A stretch of DNA of 64,000 nt from Lineus longissimus (taxonomy: Eukaryota > Nemertea > Pilidiophora > Heteronemertea > Lineidae). Positions within the stretch are counted from its first letter, which is position 1. Each line of letters opens with the position of its first letter. The DNA lies in assembly GCF_910592395.1 (NCBI RefSeq), contig NC_088308.1:22583501-22647500 (forward strand), in the 5' to 3' direction. A model generated the notes under the pieces. It saw nothing but the letters and a program-made list of their open reading frames with translations, did not search any database and was not told the DNA's origin. Shown here piece by piece: positions 40,201 to 52,800 of this stretch. The position numbers were made by a program, and so were the translations under genes.

Positions 40201-43015
40201 TGCGATGAAATAGATGAGAATCACAACCAGACCGAAGCGGGTCCAGTTGCCTAAGCGTCTTGGCAGCGTGAAAAGATAGAATTTGGCCTGGCTGCCTAAC
40301 CGTCTTACCAACTGGTGACATAGATGATACAGTCGCCACCTGGCCTGACCGTCCTGCCCACATGGTGAGGTATATGACACAGTCGCAACCAGACCTAACC
40401 TGGCCTCGCTGCCTCTCCATCTTGCTAGCTTGGTTAGACAGATGAGGCAGTCATAACCAGGCTTAATCGGACCTTGCTGCCTTTCCAACGTGTCTCATCT
40501 ATCTCGCCATGTAGGCAAGACAATGAGGCAGCCAGGTCCAATTCGGTCTTGTTGTGACTGTCTCATCTATCTCACTACGTTGGCGAGATGGTGAGGCGGG
40601 TGGCAGGTCCGATTCCGGATGGTTGTAACTGTCTTGTCTATCTCAACATATAAGCAAGACGGTTAGGCAGCCAGGCCCAATTCGATCAGGATATGACTGT
40701 CTCATCGATCTCGCCATGTTGGCAAAACGTTAGAGTGCTCGGTCGGATTCAGCCTGGTTGTGACTGTGTAATTCATCTCAATACGTAGGCAAGACGATCA
40801 AGGAAGCTAGATTCGATTCGGTATGGTTCTCGCTGCTTAGATTGCGCAACCGTCTTGTCAACATGCTGAGATAGATGAGACAGTCACAACCTGACCGAAT
40901 CTGACCTGACTCCCTGACCGTCTTGCCTGCAGAATGAAATACATGAGACAGTAACAACCAAACCGAATCTGACCTGGCTGCCTAACCGTCTTACCAACTG
41001 GTGACATAGATGATACAGTCGCCACCAAGACAGTTAGGCAGTCAGGCCCAATTCGGTCAGGATATGACTGTCTCTTCGATCTCGCCATGTTGGCAAAACG
41101 TTAGAGTGCTTGGTCGGATCCAGCCTGGTTGTGACTGTGTAATTCATCTCACTACGTTGGCAAGACGATCAAGGCAGCTAGGTTCGATTCGGTATGGTTC
41201 TCGCTGCTTAGATTGTGCGACCGTCTTGTCAACATGGTGAGATAGATGAGACAGTCACAACCTGACCGAATGTGACCTGACTGCCTGACCGTCTTGCCTG
41301 CATAATGAGTCACAATCGGACCGAAATGGGCCTTCTGGCTACTCAACCGTGTTTCCAGCAGAACAAGAGAAACGAGAGTCACAACCAGAGAATCGCTAAC
41401 ACCGAGTTTGAAACATGGTGGGCCAGTCAGGAGGCTCGATTTGGACAGGTTGTGGCTATCATCTTTTTCACAGTCTTGGGAACAAGGTGAAACTCTCAGG
41501 CCTGATTCGGTCTGGTTGTAACAGTCCATCTATCTCACCATATTGACAAGACGGAGAGCAACCAGGCGCAGTCGATTTACTAATGGGTGTCTTATCTATT
41601 TCACCGTATCGAAAAGATGGTGGAGCTGCCAGGCCTGAATTGGTCTGGTTCGACTGTCTCATTTTATCTCACCATGTAGGCAAAACAGTTAGGTAGCCAG
41701 GCTCATTCGGTCTACTTGTGACTGTCTCATCTCACTCACCACGGTTTAGTAGCAAGGTCTGATTCGGTCTGGTAAATCTGTCTCGCTGTGTTGGCAAGAC
41801 GGTAAGGCAGTCAGGTCTGATTCTCACCTCCGTCACCCTGTATAAAGAAACACGGTGGAGCAGCCAGAGTTCCGATTCGGATAGGTTGTGGCTCTCATCT
41901 TTTTTTCGGTCTTGACAGGGCGCCACGTTGAGCTTCGAGGCAAGTTTCGGTCAGGTTGTGCCTGTCTTATCTATCTACCTTCGTTGGCAAGATAGTGAGG
42001 CAGCCACGTCTGATTCGGGCAGGTTGTGGCTGTCTCGTCTATCTTACCATGTTGGCGAGGCGGTACTTAAGGCAGTCGGCAAGATTCGGTCTGATTGTGA
42101 CTGTCTCATCTATCTTACCACGCTGCAAGATTGTGTGGCAACTATGTCCGATTCGGGCTGGTTGTGACTGTCTCGTTTATCTTACCACACTAGCGAGACG
42201 GTGAGGCAACCAGACCATATTCGGTCAGGTTGTGGATGCCCAATCTATCTCACCACGTCGGCCAGCTGGTGAGGTAGTCATGGTTGTGACAGTCTCATCT
42301 ATCTCGCCATGTTGCCAAGACGGTCAGGCAGCCAAGCCAATTTGGTCTAGTTCTGACTGTCTCATCTAGCTCACCATGTGAGATAGATGAGGCAGTCACA
42401 ACCTGACCGAATTGGACCTGGCTGCCTAACCGTCCTGCCTACAAAATGGGATAGATAAGACAGCCACATCCTGGCCAATTGTACCTGGCTGTCTTACCGT
42501 AATAGATGAGAGTCACAACCAGACCAGCAATATACCGTCTTGCCAGTTTTGGGAGATAGATGAGACAGTCACAACTAGACTGCACCAGGCCAAGCAACTC
42601 CACCGTCTTGCTTATTTGGTGAGATAGATGAGACAGTCACAACCAGATCTAATAGGGCCTGGCAGCTCTAGTGTGTTGCCAAGACTGTGAAAAAGATGTG
42701 AGGCACAACCAGTCCATTCTGGACTCCTGGCTACTCAAGGGAAGAGAGATGGTCACAACCAGGCATATTTGGGCATCCGGACTGCTCTACATTGTTTCAA
42801 ATATTGTGCTTCCTGGCAGCTCTACCATATTCTCAACATGGTATTGTCTGGTTGTGACTGTCTCTTCTCTCCAGCCTTGTTGGGAACATGATTGAGCTGC
42901 CGAGAGGCCTTTTTCGGTCGGTTGTGTCAGTCTGGTCTCCCTAAATGTGCTAGAAACAAGAAACACAATGGACCAGGCCCGACTAGGTCTGGTTGTGACA
43001 GTCGATTCTTGATAA
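37206..43015. repeat. 5.8-kb diverged minisatellite with orientation switches
   Basis: The basic unit is about 67 bases and contains GTCTTGCCAACATGGTGAG, ATAGATGAGACAGTCACAACC, AGACCGAATCGGACCTGG and CTGCCT. Between about 37440 and 38720 an 88-base variant with CAAACCACGTTGAGCCTGGC is amplified with little divergence. Units point one way from 37206 to about 40480, then the complement (GGTTGTGACTGTCTCATC) appears at about 40490-40850. The array flips again near 40855, 41035, 41236 and 41440, is mostly reversed to 42375, flips to forward, and reverses near 42840. Open frames inside it are by-products of the repeat. Confidence 0.9.
42342..42410. repeat. Fold-back junction inside the minisatellite
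   Basis: Two units meet tail to tail around position 42375: CTGACTGTCTCATCTAGCTCAC is followed at once by GTGAGATAGATGAGGCAGTCA. The arms are about 32 bases each, with few mismatches and a loop of only a few bases, so a strong hairpin or cruciform is possible. Confidence 0.8.
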
Positions 43016-46000
43016 TATGTGCCTAGATATATCATGGTCCGAGACAGAAAATGGTGAAGGACAAGTTACTGGATAAATCATATTTATTGATAACATTCAT
43101 ACAAAGATTTTGGGTCAAATTGAACCAACCTCGGATACAGTCTACGGGTACGACGACACTGCTTACACATGAAAAAGGTGGCCAAGAACATGCATCATAA
43201 CGAAAATGCCTGTCTTCATGAAAAGTACCCACCTAGATGCCAAACCAGAGATTGCAATGTTATTGCACAGATGTACTCATCACCCTGGGAAAGGTTTTCC
43301 AGCTTGCCGAGTATCAAACAGACTTCCTAGCTTCAGCAGCGTTTTGGAAAGAAATAATTTTCCAATAAAAGCTTTTTGGCCTGTGCTGACTGTAATGTAC
43401 ACTTACTCTTTGTCACTTCCCAGGGTAGGCCAGCCAAGAAGTTGGCAGGCCTGCCTGAATAAGCATGTTTCTCGACTAGACCAATTCGACCAATTCAATA
43501 TATAAACACACTTTACTTTTGGCTCAAACTGTTTGTGAATTTTGTTCCAATTATTATCACTTGAGGTTTATACATGGTGCTACAACATTTTTTGTGATCC
43601 TTATAGTCATATTTTGGCAATTCAAGATGGATTAAGAGAACACACATGTACCACATTCATGGCATGTAGTCTCAACAGCATAAAGTGAAGTTGGTGAGAC
43701 ATTTGCGCTCAAAGTGAATTTGCACCAATAATACAATATCCCTCCATTTCCCGTGCCAAGTCGGTATTAAAGCTGTTGATGCATCTACACGTACATGTAG
43801 TCATTACTATGGAATTCCCATATGCGGGTTTCTGAATGGAACCCTATTATCAACAGCTAAGTGATCTGCACAAGGTTTTAAACAGGAAATGAGAGTACGT
43901 TTTCGTGGGCAGTGAAAATGTAAAAGTAGGCTAAAATGCTGATCACGCAAAATTCACCTTGTATGGAACCAAAAGAATGATGTCATTGTAACCAACAAAT
44001 TTGCATATATTGAAAATGGACATTGAACATCTTATGGTACATTTACACATAAAGCTTGTAGGTTTATATAAAGCAAATGGTTTAATTTCGACCAATGGCC
44101 ATGCAGCCAGGGCATATACATTTAGTGCATGTACTGGCTGCTCAACAAAATTGGAATGGAACTAGGCATGGTGCTACTGACTAGAGATATTGCTTGTCAT
44201 ACCACAGTATATTGCCTGTAATACCATGAAGCTCTTCACTTGAAGGCATTCGACCAACGTCAAAACTGACATGCCCAAAAATGTACATGTATTATCAAGT
44301 ATGTATCAAGACCTTGCAATGTACTTGGTGAGCGACAGTTTTTCCCCCAACGGAGCAAATTAGATTCCTCTATTCACAACAAAGTTTCCCATTAAAAAGA
44401 TCTCCACCAGCTTTTGAAACACCTGAATTTGGCAACAATCATAAAACACCTTTAAAAGTCTACATACCAGAGACAAGCAGACAAAATCAAAGATTATATT
44501 AGTACATGTTGAACGTTTTTCACCTGAGTGCATAGATTTATAAAATCTCAGCCAGATTTGCGGGTATGATGTAGAGTGGCCAAAGGAGAAATCAGACTGT
44601 GATTGTGTTTTGAAGTATTGCACATCAAAGCATGTGACATGTTCTGGGAAAACCACTGCAACCTCAGATGGCCAAGATTGCACCAAACAAAAGGCGTATA
44701 CAGTCAAAATCACAATATATTGACATTCGTCCTGTTTGCGTCAGTGACGCGCGAGTTGGTATCTTACCATAGTATTACGCATATAATGTATAATGTCCAA
44801 CGTGGCCGAGTGTTGGCCGGCGTCTATTGCCGATATAAAACAGCTTGTTGTGATGTATTATTAAAATGAGAGCAAATTCAGAAATAAACACCTTGCGGTA
44901 TTACCATTATTTGTGAAATTGGTCATGATAAAATGCAAGCAGACGACAACAACATGTGACATATAACTGATGTTAATTTGAGGTGGTAGATGGCGCGATC
45001 GTCAGTCGAATACGGTGATCAGTGTGTAAAATCGTGCTTTCGGTGCGTAAGTACACTTTAGCTTTGACCCCCTCTCCCTGTACCCGGTACGCAGGCTGTA
45101 CACATTGGTATCAAGCCTCCCCCCTCGGTGCATACATACTTAATGGATGGCCCCTAAACTGAGTACTTTAAACTCTGAAATGTTCATTGCACTAAAAGTT
45201 CGCTAAAAAATCTGTTCACAGTTTTCCATAACCAAATTTCTATTTTTTAGTTATATTATTTCAAATATTGGCCATGAATGTGTGAAAACAAAACATGTGA
45301 AAATATCCGAGTTCACAGGATGGAGCCCTCAAAAAGAAGTGTGATTGCACCTTGGTGGGCCTGGCACTCTACAACAACCAACATTTGGAATATCTTACAC
45401 CCATTTACTAGATGCCATGTTCCAGACATAGCTTATAACTTTACAAGATACCACACTCATGCCATACATTCACTGAAAATACATAAGGCTAATTTGTACA
45501 ATTATATCCCAGTACAATTATATCCCCTACATTGTAGGAAACAGAGCTGATTGCACACATTTATGCACACAGAGGCTATAACTGTACCAAGCTTTAATTG
45601 TACCACCTAACCTAACCCAATAAACAGCATCAAATCATATGAAAGATCATGACTTGAGTTTGTGATACCATGAGGAGCAGAAAACATATACGTTTTATAC
45701 TGTGAGTGAATACTGAGAAATGATGCAATGCCAAATGAAGATTACACCCCTGACAAGTACAATGGGCATAACTGTTTTTATGTATGAGGTGTAGGTTGGG
45801 TGGAACCATTCCTACAGTATATTTCTTTACGTCAAACCAAAAGTTGGACAAATTTGGCAATTTGACACAAAATAGATCTGTGAAAAAAATTCATTTACCC
45901 AGAAGTTCATAGTTTACGCTATTTTCTCTGACAATACTTTGTGAAGATGTGTTTCCCAGAAATACAATAAATTAATTGACACACCGACAAATTTGATCGT

Positions 46001-46828
46001 TGGCTTTGATGAATTCAGCTGAATGATGCAAGCAAACAAACAAGTTGATCACACTGTGAAAACATCCCATAACATTAAAGTCTTGAGCCATAGTTCGAAG
46101 AATATCCAGAATCCCAATGGCATCAACGGCAGTCATCGTCCGTAGCTGCACCGTGAAAGACGACGCATATGATTAAAAAGAACCTCACTTTGAAAATAGA
46201 CAGCGAGTCACAAGCTCACAGACGCCAGTAAAAACGACATGAACATCGTCGACAGTTGCTTCACACAACGCGTCAACACTTGCACACTCTTGTGATACAC
46301 TGCCACTCATGATTGCATTTAAAAACAAGCCAGCTTTTGTAGGACCTGGGACAATTTTGAAAAGTAACGTACGGTTACTTGAATTCGAGGATTACCCATG
46401 AAATTAGAATCATTTCAACATTCAGTACTGGTATGAAGAATCCAGGGCATGAATTCAACCACTGCCTCTCAATCTTCCTTAACATTTTCCAGTACCCAAA
46501 GTCAAAATAGCTCTAAAATGGGTGCCATAATAATTTAGCAAAAAGTCGTCCTAAATAGCTTGACATGAAAGTCATGACTCACACAAATACCTCAAGCACA
46601 TGGTGGCAATTACATGTAGCTATACCAGCCTGCAACTGTCATTTTTTTTCAGAATTGCCCCATAATGTCTCGCCAAACTTGTACAAAAACACACAATTAC
46701 ACCTGATTGGAGAACTCAATGATCTCGCGCGTGTGACGGTAGGCGGACGTCTGTAGTTTCCGAATGAATTTCAGCGCATGGATACACCGACGCCACTTTC
46801 TTATTAACAATGGAGGGCATTTTAACTG
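43016..46828 (-). other. Probable long 3' UTR of KCTD5 and flank, no other gene seen
   Basis: The region is unique sequence with no convincing exon on either strand. On the minus strand an AATAAA lies at 43083-43088, so the KCTD5 transcript could run 3.7 kb beyond its stop, but an earlier end is equally possible. Confidence 0.35.
43083..43088 (-). terminator. Possible polyadenylation signal of KCTD5
   Basis: AATAAA on the minus strand, just outside the minisatellite. It is far (3.7 kb) from the stop codon, so the assignment is tentative. Confidence 0.25.
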
Positions 46829-49800
46829 TCACATTCGAGAACCTTTCTGTTGTAATACCTGAAAAGATACAAAAGACGACAACAGTTTAGTAAACAATCG
46901 CAAAGTTCTCTAGGTCTAGGAATGTCCACAAATCATATGTTGGCGCAAAATTTTGCAGACCTAATAGAAAATATGCCTCGGCATTCCACTGCCGCTCTCC
47001 TTGCCCATATTGAATATTGATCATATGTAACAGAATAAACCCAAGTGCTTGATTTCGATCCCTCGTTCTTGAGCCCATGTGATTTGGGCATATCGAAAAT
47101 TATCAAGATTATAGATTATCGGCTTACAATACGCAAAACAAATTTATATATCCTTGGGGTCTTAAAAAATACTTCTTGCATAGGGAGGTTTATTTTACAA
47201 CTTGATCATGTCTTTTAAAACAATCTGAACTAGCCTGGTGTGCAGTTGTAAGCGTGCGTTATCTACCAAATATAACTCTCAGCCTGCCAAACACGTTCTG
47301 AAATGACTGCATATTCCTATCAACTCTCTGCCCAACTTGTTTAAGAGTCTTTCTTCCACACAGAAACCAATTACTTCATGCTTTTTGTGGGCAGTTTATA
47401 GGTAATTCCTGACAGATTACAACAAGTTTTATGGTATCCACTGTATCCGCTTGTTTTCGGGAATTTCTGTTTCTTGGCAAGAATCGGGGATGAAAACAAA
47501 AGCCGTCTTGGTAAGCAAAGAGTTAAGATTCAGAACAACATCTATTTGTAAACATCTATTGTGCCACATCGTGTTCAAACGTGTTAAAATAGTACACATA
47601 AAACACATAAAAAGGCACTTGTCTGTCTTTGAATTTGACCCCAAGTGCTTATGAGAAGGTTGCAGATGAAGTCATTAATCTACTCCAAGACTAACTTAGG
47701 TCTGAACTTTAACAAGAGCTTAAAACCATGTGCCCATTTTCAATCAAAAGACAGGTCTGCCAGTTAAGTCAACAAACAGTGTGCAGGAAATCAATGACAG
47801 TAAAATGACAAAACACTGTGCTGATGGGTTTTTTAAGCCGGCCTATTATTATACCTGTAAGGCTACGTATCCACAGACTGTTCGCTTGCGGCATTTTTGC
47901 TTGTGACTCTCCTGGATGTTCCCATCAGTGGACCAGGGAACATGCTCCGGGGACGACTCAAGTCAACAAGTCCACAAGTTCACAAGGGAACAGTCTATGG
48001 AGACATCTTAAACGCATTAACACAGTACATTCTAGGTATAAAATGCCATACCAATTGTACAGTAGATGATCCAAATTCATGACAAACCGATGACCAGTGT
48101 GAGTGATAAACACAGACATCATTGTCTATAACAGCTGCTAATTTTCATGATATGTCTATACTTCATACAACAGCTGAAAATAGCCACAATCCCAATTAAC
48201 ACTACACTACTCTGCTAACGAGTTATATTTATACATGTTTACATTTGTTCATGTTTAACCAAATGCAGGACAAGTGGCAATACTAAGTCTTACAGTCCAA
48301 ATCACAAGTGTCCTGCTTTGAGTCAGTGACGTGCCTCAGACATGCTCAGTTGCGTGCCAGTGACGCACTTTGTCACCAAGGACAGTGATCTCATCCATAG
48401 ACATTCATTTTCTAAAGCGCTTTGCGACAGACCCTGGTCAACAAAGAGTACTGTAGCCACTATAAACGCCTTGTGTGATAAGGAGAATTGTTTCAAAAGA
48501 AGCTGATATTTAGTGCATACATTGATAGTCAAAGTTTTCCAAGATATTACCAGGTAAAAAACGAAGTACTTCAGCATTTGAAGTAATGGTAATACGTTAT
48601 TTTATGGTAGTAAAACTAAAAGAGTGAAGTCATCACTACTGATACAATTGATATGACACAACTAAGCATATTACCTGATGAGTCATTGACAAGATGGCAT
48701 TTTTACAAATATTGCGATTGAAAGGTGAGACTTTGCCTCTACATGTAATCCTCATTTCAATCAACACAAACTCATAAATCAATTTAATGGATAATTATTA
48801 GGTCATACACGCAAATCAAAACATGATTTCATTTGATATCATTTAGATTTCAACGTCATTGTTCAAAGATAACGCGTGGAAAAAACCCTGTCCTTGCAAT
48901 AAATTGCACATCAACAAGGTATTATTACAGTCCAAAACACAATTGACATCCCCTAATTTGGGTCATTGAAATAGGTTACACGTAATACACGCGAAACATA
49001 GAGAGATATTACGCGTGTTACTGATGTGTCATTGGCGTGCAACTTGATGCCTAACTTTTTTTTGGTCATTTTGTCTATCGCCTGAGTGTAGCTTCAGGGA
49101 TGAACTCATACATGGGTACTGCCCAATTAATGCAGACCAGTATGAACACAGCCGGCAATGAAAATGAGTTAATAAATGACCACTCATACATGATATGATT
49201 ACCGTTTAGTAATTACATTACATTACTGGTGTACTCCCTTCGGCTAAAGGAATGACACTGCACCATATAAATGTACCGTACTTTCAAAGACCGCAAATGG
49301 ATAACTTTGTTTTATTTTTTCATTTTCAGATATCATCCATGAATTTTTATCAAATGGCATTTCACAATAATCACAACTCATTTAAGAGTGGTAACTTTTT
49401 TAGATTTTTCAAAACGCCTCACTCACCTTAGCTTTATCTGTCGGTTCATACTCCTGACCGTTTAGAACATTCATACACTCTTTAGACACCACACATAAAA
49501 AATCGGCGTGATCCTCGGATCCGTAATTATATGAAGAACCTATATTTATTAACTGAAAGAGAAGGGAAAAGATAATTATCATAATAAGAGGAAATAAAAC
49601 CAAAAGATTTATGCTTGCTTCTCTCCACCCAGGAGGAAAATGGGTCTGAGATTGGAACTTGAATCATGAATGTAAAGGCCATACCTTAATACATACATCA
49701 ATATCAAGATCATAAAACCATTTTTTTTTTCTCATTTTGAAAAAAAATTGTCTAATTAGTCAAACTTTTTGCCAGTTGATGCTTGCACTTGCAGCATCAT

Positions 49801-52800
49801 TACCTATGGCTAATATGGCGAATATGGCATCACTCCCAAGCAGTGCATAGATTGATGGTACGTTGTCCTTTTTACTTCACCACCCAATAAAACCCCCCAT
49901 CCAGTACCATCTGCCACCCAATAAAACCCCCCATCCAGTACCATCTGCCAAAGAAGCTGACCAACACGCCTACAAGCCATCAGGTTATCTCCCATTTACT
50001 TGCTTGAAACAGGAAAACATGAAAACATAGGCAAGGCAAGTCAGATGATAAACAATAAACAACAAGGTAGAAGATAACAAAGAGAGGCAGATATTCAAAT
50101 CAACCTCACGTTTCGCTCCAAGAATTTTGAAAGTGGCAAAATGATCTTCTGTCGGAATCTTTGGTGGTCTACTGACTGATTAATTCCTTTCAACATGTTC
50201 AACAAGTGGGTCAAGGTACCATGGAAATTAGAACATCACAAAGCAGCTGTTTTGAGAGATTTTTCAGCTTCTGGCAGGGAAGCTAAAAGAAAGAATGCAA
50301 CCCCACCTAAGACAGTTCCAACAAATGATGAAATTTTATAACTACCAGGAATTTCTCTAAATCTTTTTGGTTTACTCAGGGATAGCTCTACTTTAAATGC
50401 AATATTCAAACAAATTTGGCTTCAAATACACTCTACAACAACGTCCTTAATAGCAGGCAATGAGGGACTTTATTCCCAAAAGGTGGCAGTATATGTACTA
50501 GTCATATTGTAGACTCTAAGGATGCTGCTCGGCCAGCTGGTATGTTTGTGTACATTTTCTGATGCATCCTTTAACTGCCCTCTACACTGGAACCTGTTCA
50601 TAGTGCTTGGCAGGCAATAATTTGTGCTACTACCTTTAACATACCACTGACCGCCTGGATGCACCTTGCACCTGGCAAGGTGAAATGTACCATAGTCAGG
50701 TTGTTATGATGGCAACACTGATGAGAAGAAGGCTTTAGGAGTACTCGGCAAATAGAGGTATCTGACAAGTAAATATACCACCCTCAGCTTGGCAAAGGTC
50801 GGTAATCACGTATCCTACTTCATGCAAACAGAACAGGATGGTTGGCTATTGCAGCAAGAATTGAGAAAATCATGGTTGAGGAAATTTGATGCATTTAAAA
50901 ATCATTCAGCAAATATCTTGCAACACTGTTCATACAACATAATGAGCTAAATCGGTTTTGGATTTTTTTGGTGACCTTTCACCTATCTAACCTCAGAGGT
51001 GCTAGCTGGGCACAAAATTTGGGGGACAAAGTCCATCTCATACCGTCCATCATGCCGTGAAGGTGGCAGAGTGAATTGGTCAAAGGAACTCTCCTCGAAA
51101 CAATTGTATGTTCAATATGTGTAAGTTTTTTCTCCGTATCTCATTGATATAGCTCAGAGATTTGATAAATAATGCTTGTAGATGATCTGAACGTTTGAAT
51201 AGCCTATTTGAAGTTCTTTTTTAGAAACGACTTCAAAGAAATAGTTTTTAGTGCCAATGACGTCATGGCGGATCTGACTAAAGTTGGAGTCGATTCTCTT
51301 GGAATCAAGTCGAATATTCGAATGAAACATCTTGACCACAAAGGCTGAGTTATAGCTACACCCTCTGGTATACTGGCAAACGACTTCAAACACAAGAGTA
51401 ATCTCTTGAATTTCATTATGTCAAACCGCTGCTAAAAATCATCAGCGCCATTTAATCGTTTAATGATTTCTAAAGACTACAGAAGTGTATGTTTGAGAGT
51501 GCCTAGAACTCGGGAGTCTAGTTCTCAAACAACCCAGACGCTCTGAAACTGTATCACAATAGAACTGTCAATACAAACCAATGTTAATCGATAGAGCTTA
51601 TTATCACTTCAACTTATATTTCAAAACCAAGTGATACAGCTAAACCTCCTTTTAGATATCATCAATTTGCTCAATAAATTCCATGATTGATTTGAATGTA
51701 GGGTAAAACTTGGGTGTCCTAAAGACAGAGGTGTCTGATTCTTTTAAACGTTATATTTTAAGCCATTTTTACAAGTTTTACTAAGAAAAGTCTTCAGTAT
51801 CAATTAATAAGAGGGAGTCCTATTGTTTTCTTAACGTTATGACCACTGACCATTTTTACACACTATTAGGTCGACTTGACTCTTGAACCTGAGTTGGCCA
51901 CAAACCTGTTCGAATTTCCAGCCGTCGGACATGGTTGACACCATCTGTGTGAGTTCCTCTTCTGAACATTGTAACACCCTGTAGACATTCTTTAAATGCG
52001 ACTGAAAGAGAAACGACAATTAGAACCACATGAGCGGTGCTCGACATAGAGTAAGGAAAACAGGAATCCAAGCGGAAGCAGACGACAACTAAAATAATCA
52101 ATCATTGAATCAAGTCATTTTCTAGTTTTTATGCACTATGGGGTAAAAATAAAGTTCCTGACTGTTTCGGCTGTTTTTATGGAATATACATCTTGAATTC
52201 TGCCAAAATTTAATGATTTGTTAAGAACAGATTCTGGCGCCTGGCAATACAGATGATGACATTTCCTTTTCTTTTGAAAAGACACAAGAGTCGCATGGAT
52301 CTGGGACTCAGGGTTTTGTTTATCTTTACTTGGGTAGCAGGTGCACCTTAAGATCAAAAGCTTGATAGTGCTGCAGTGAGGGCATTAGCTGATCGAAGAC
52401 AAAAAGATAAAAAGTTTATGTAACTGTATCAGAGTTCACTTGCACTCTATAGTGTCATCCAAAATACAGTTGAACAACAAGGGCCTTGAAACTACAATTC
52501 CACATCAAACAAGCTTTCATTCCCAACTGCCGCTCCCTGCAATCAAAATGGCGGCCCAGCTATCTTTATTTAGAAAATCATTCACACACAACGCGCATAC
52601 AAGAAGGAACCGTTCTCGAGGCATAACATAACAAGCAGATAATCAGTTCATCGATACATTTTAGGTGCATTATCAAAATTGTTTTGGTCATTATTGAATT
52701 TTCGTTGCCTTGGTTACTAGAAAGCAATCACATTTAGAAATCGATATACGAACGCATTTACCTACAGCCAGGAGGTCGCTGTCAGTTGTTCGAGGTTCTT

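Noticed and set aside
37206-43015. CRISPR array
   Set aside because: Units are contiguous and diverged with no unique spacers, and the genome is animal.
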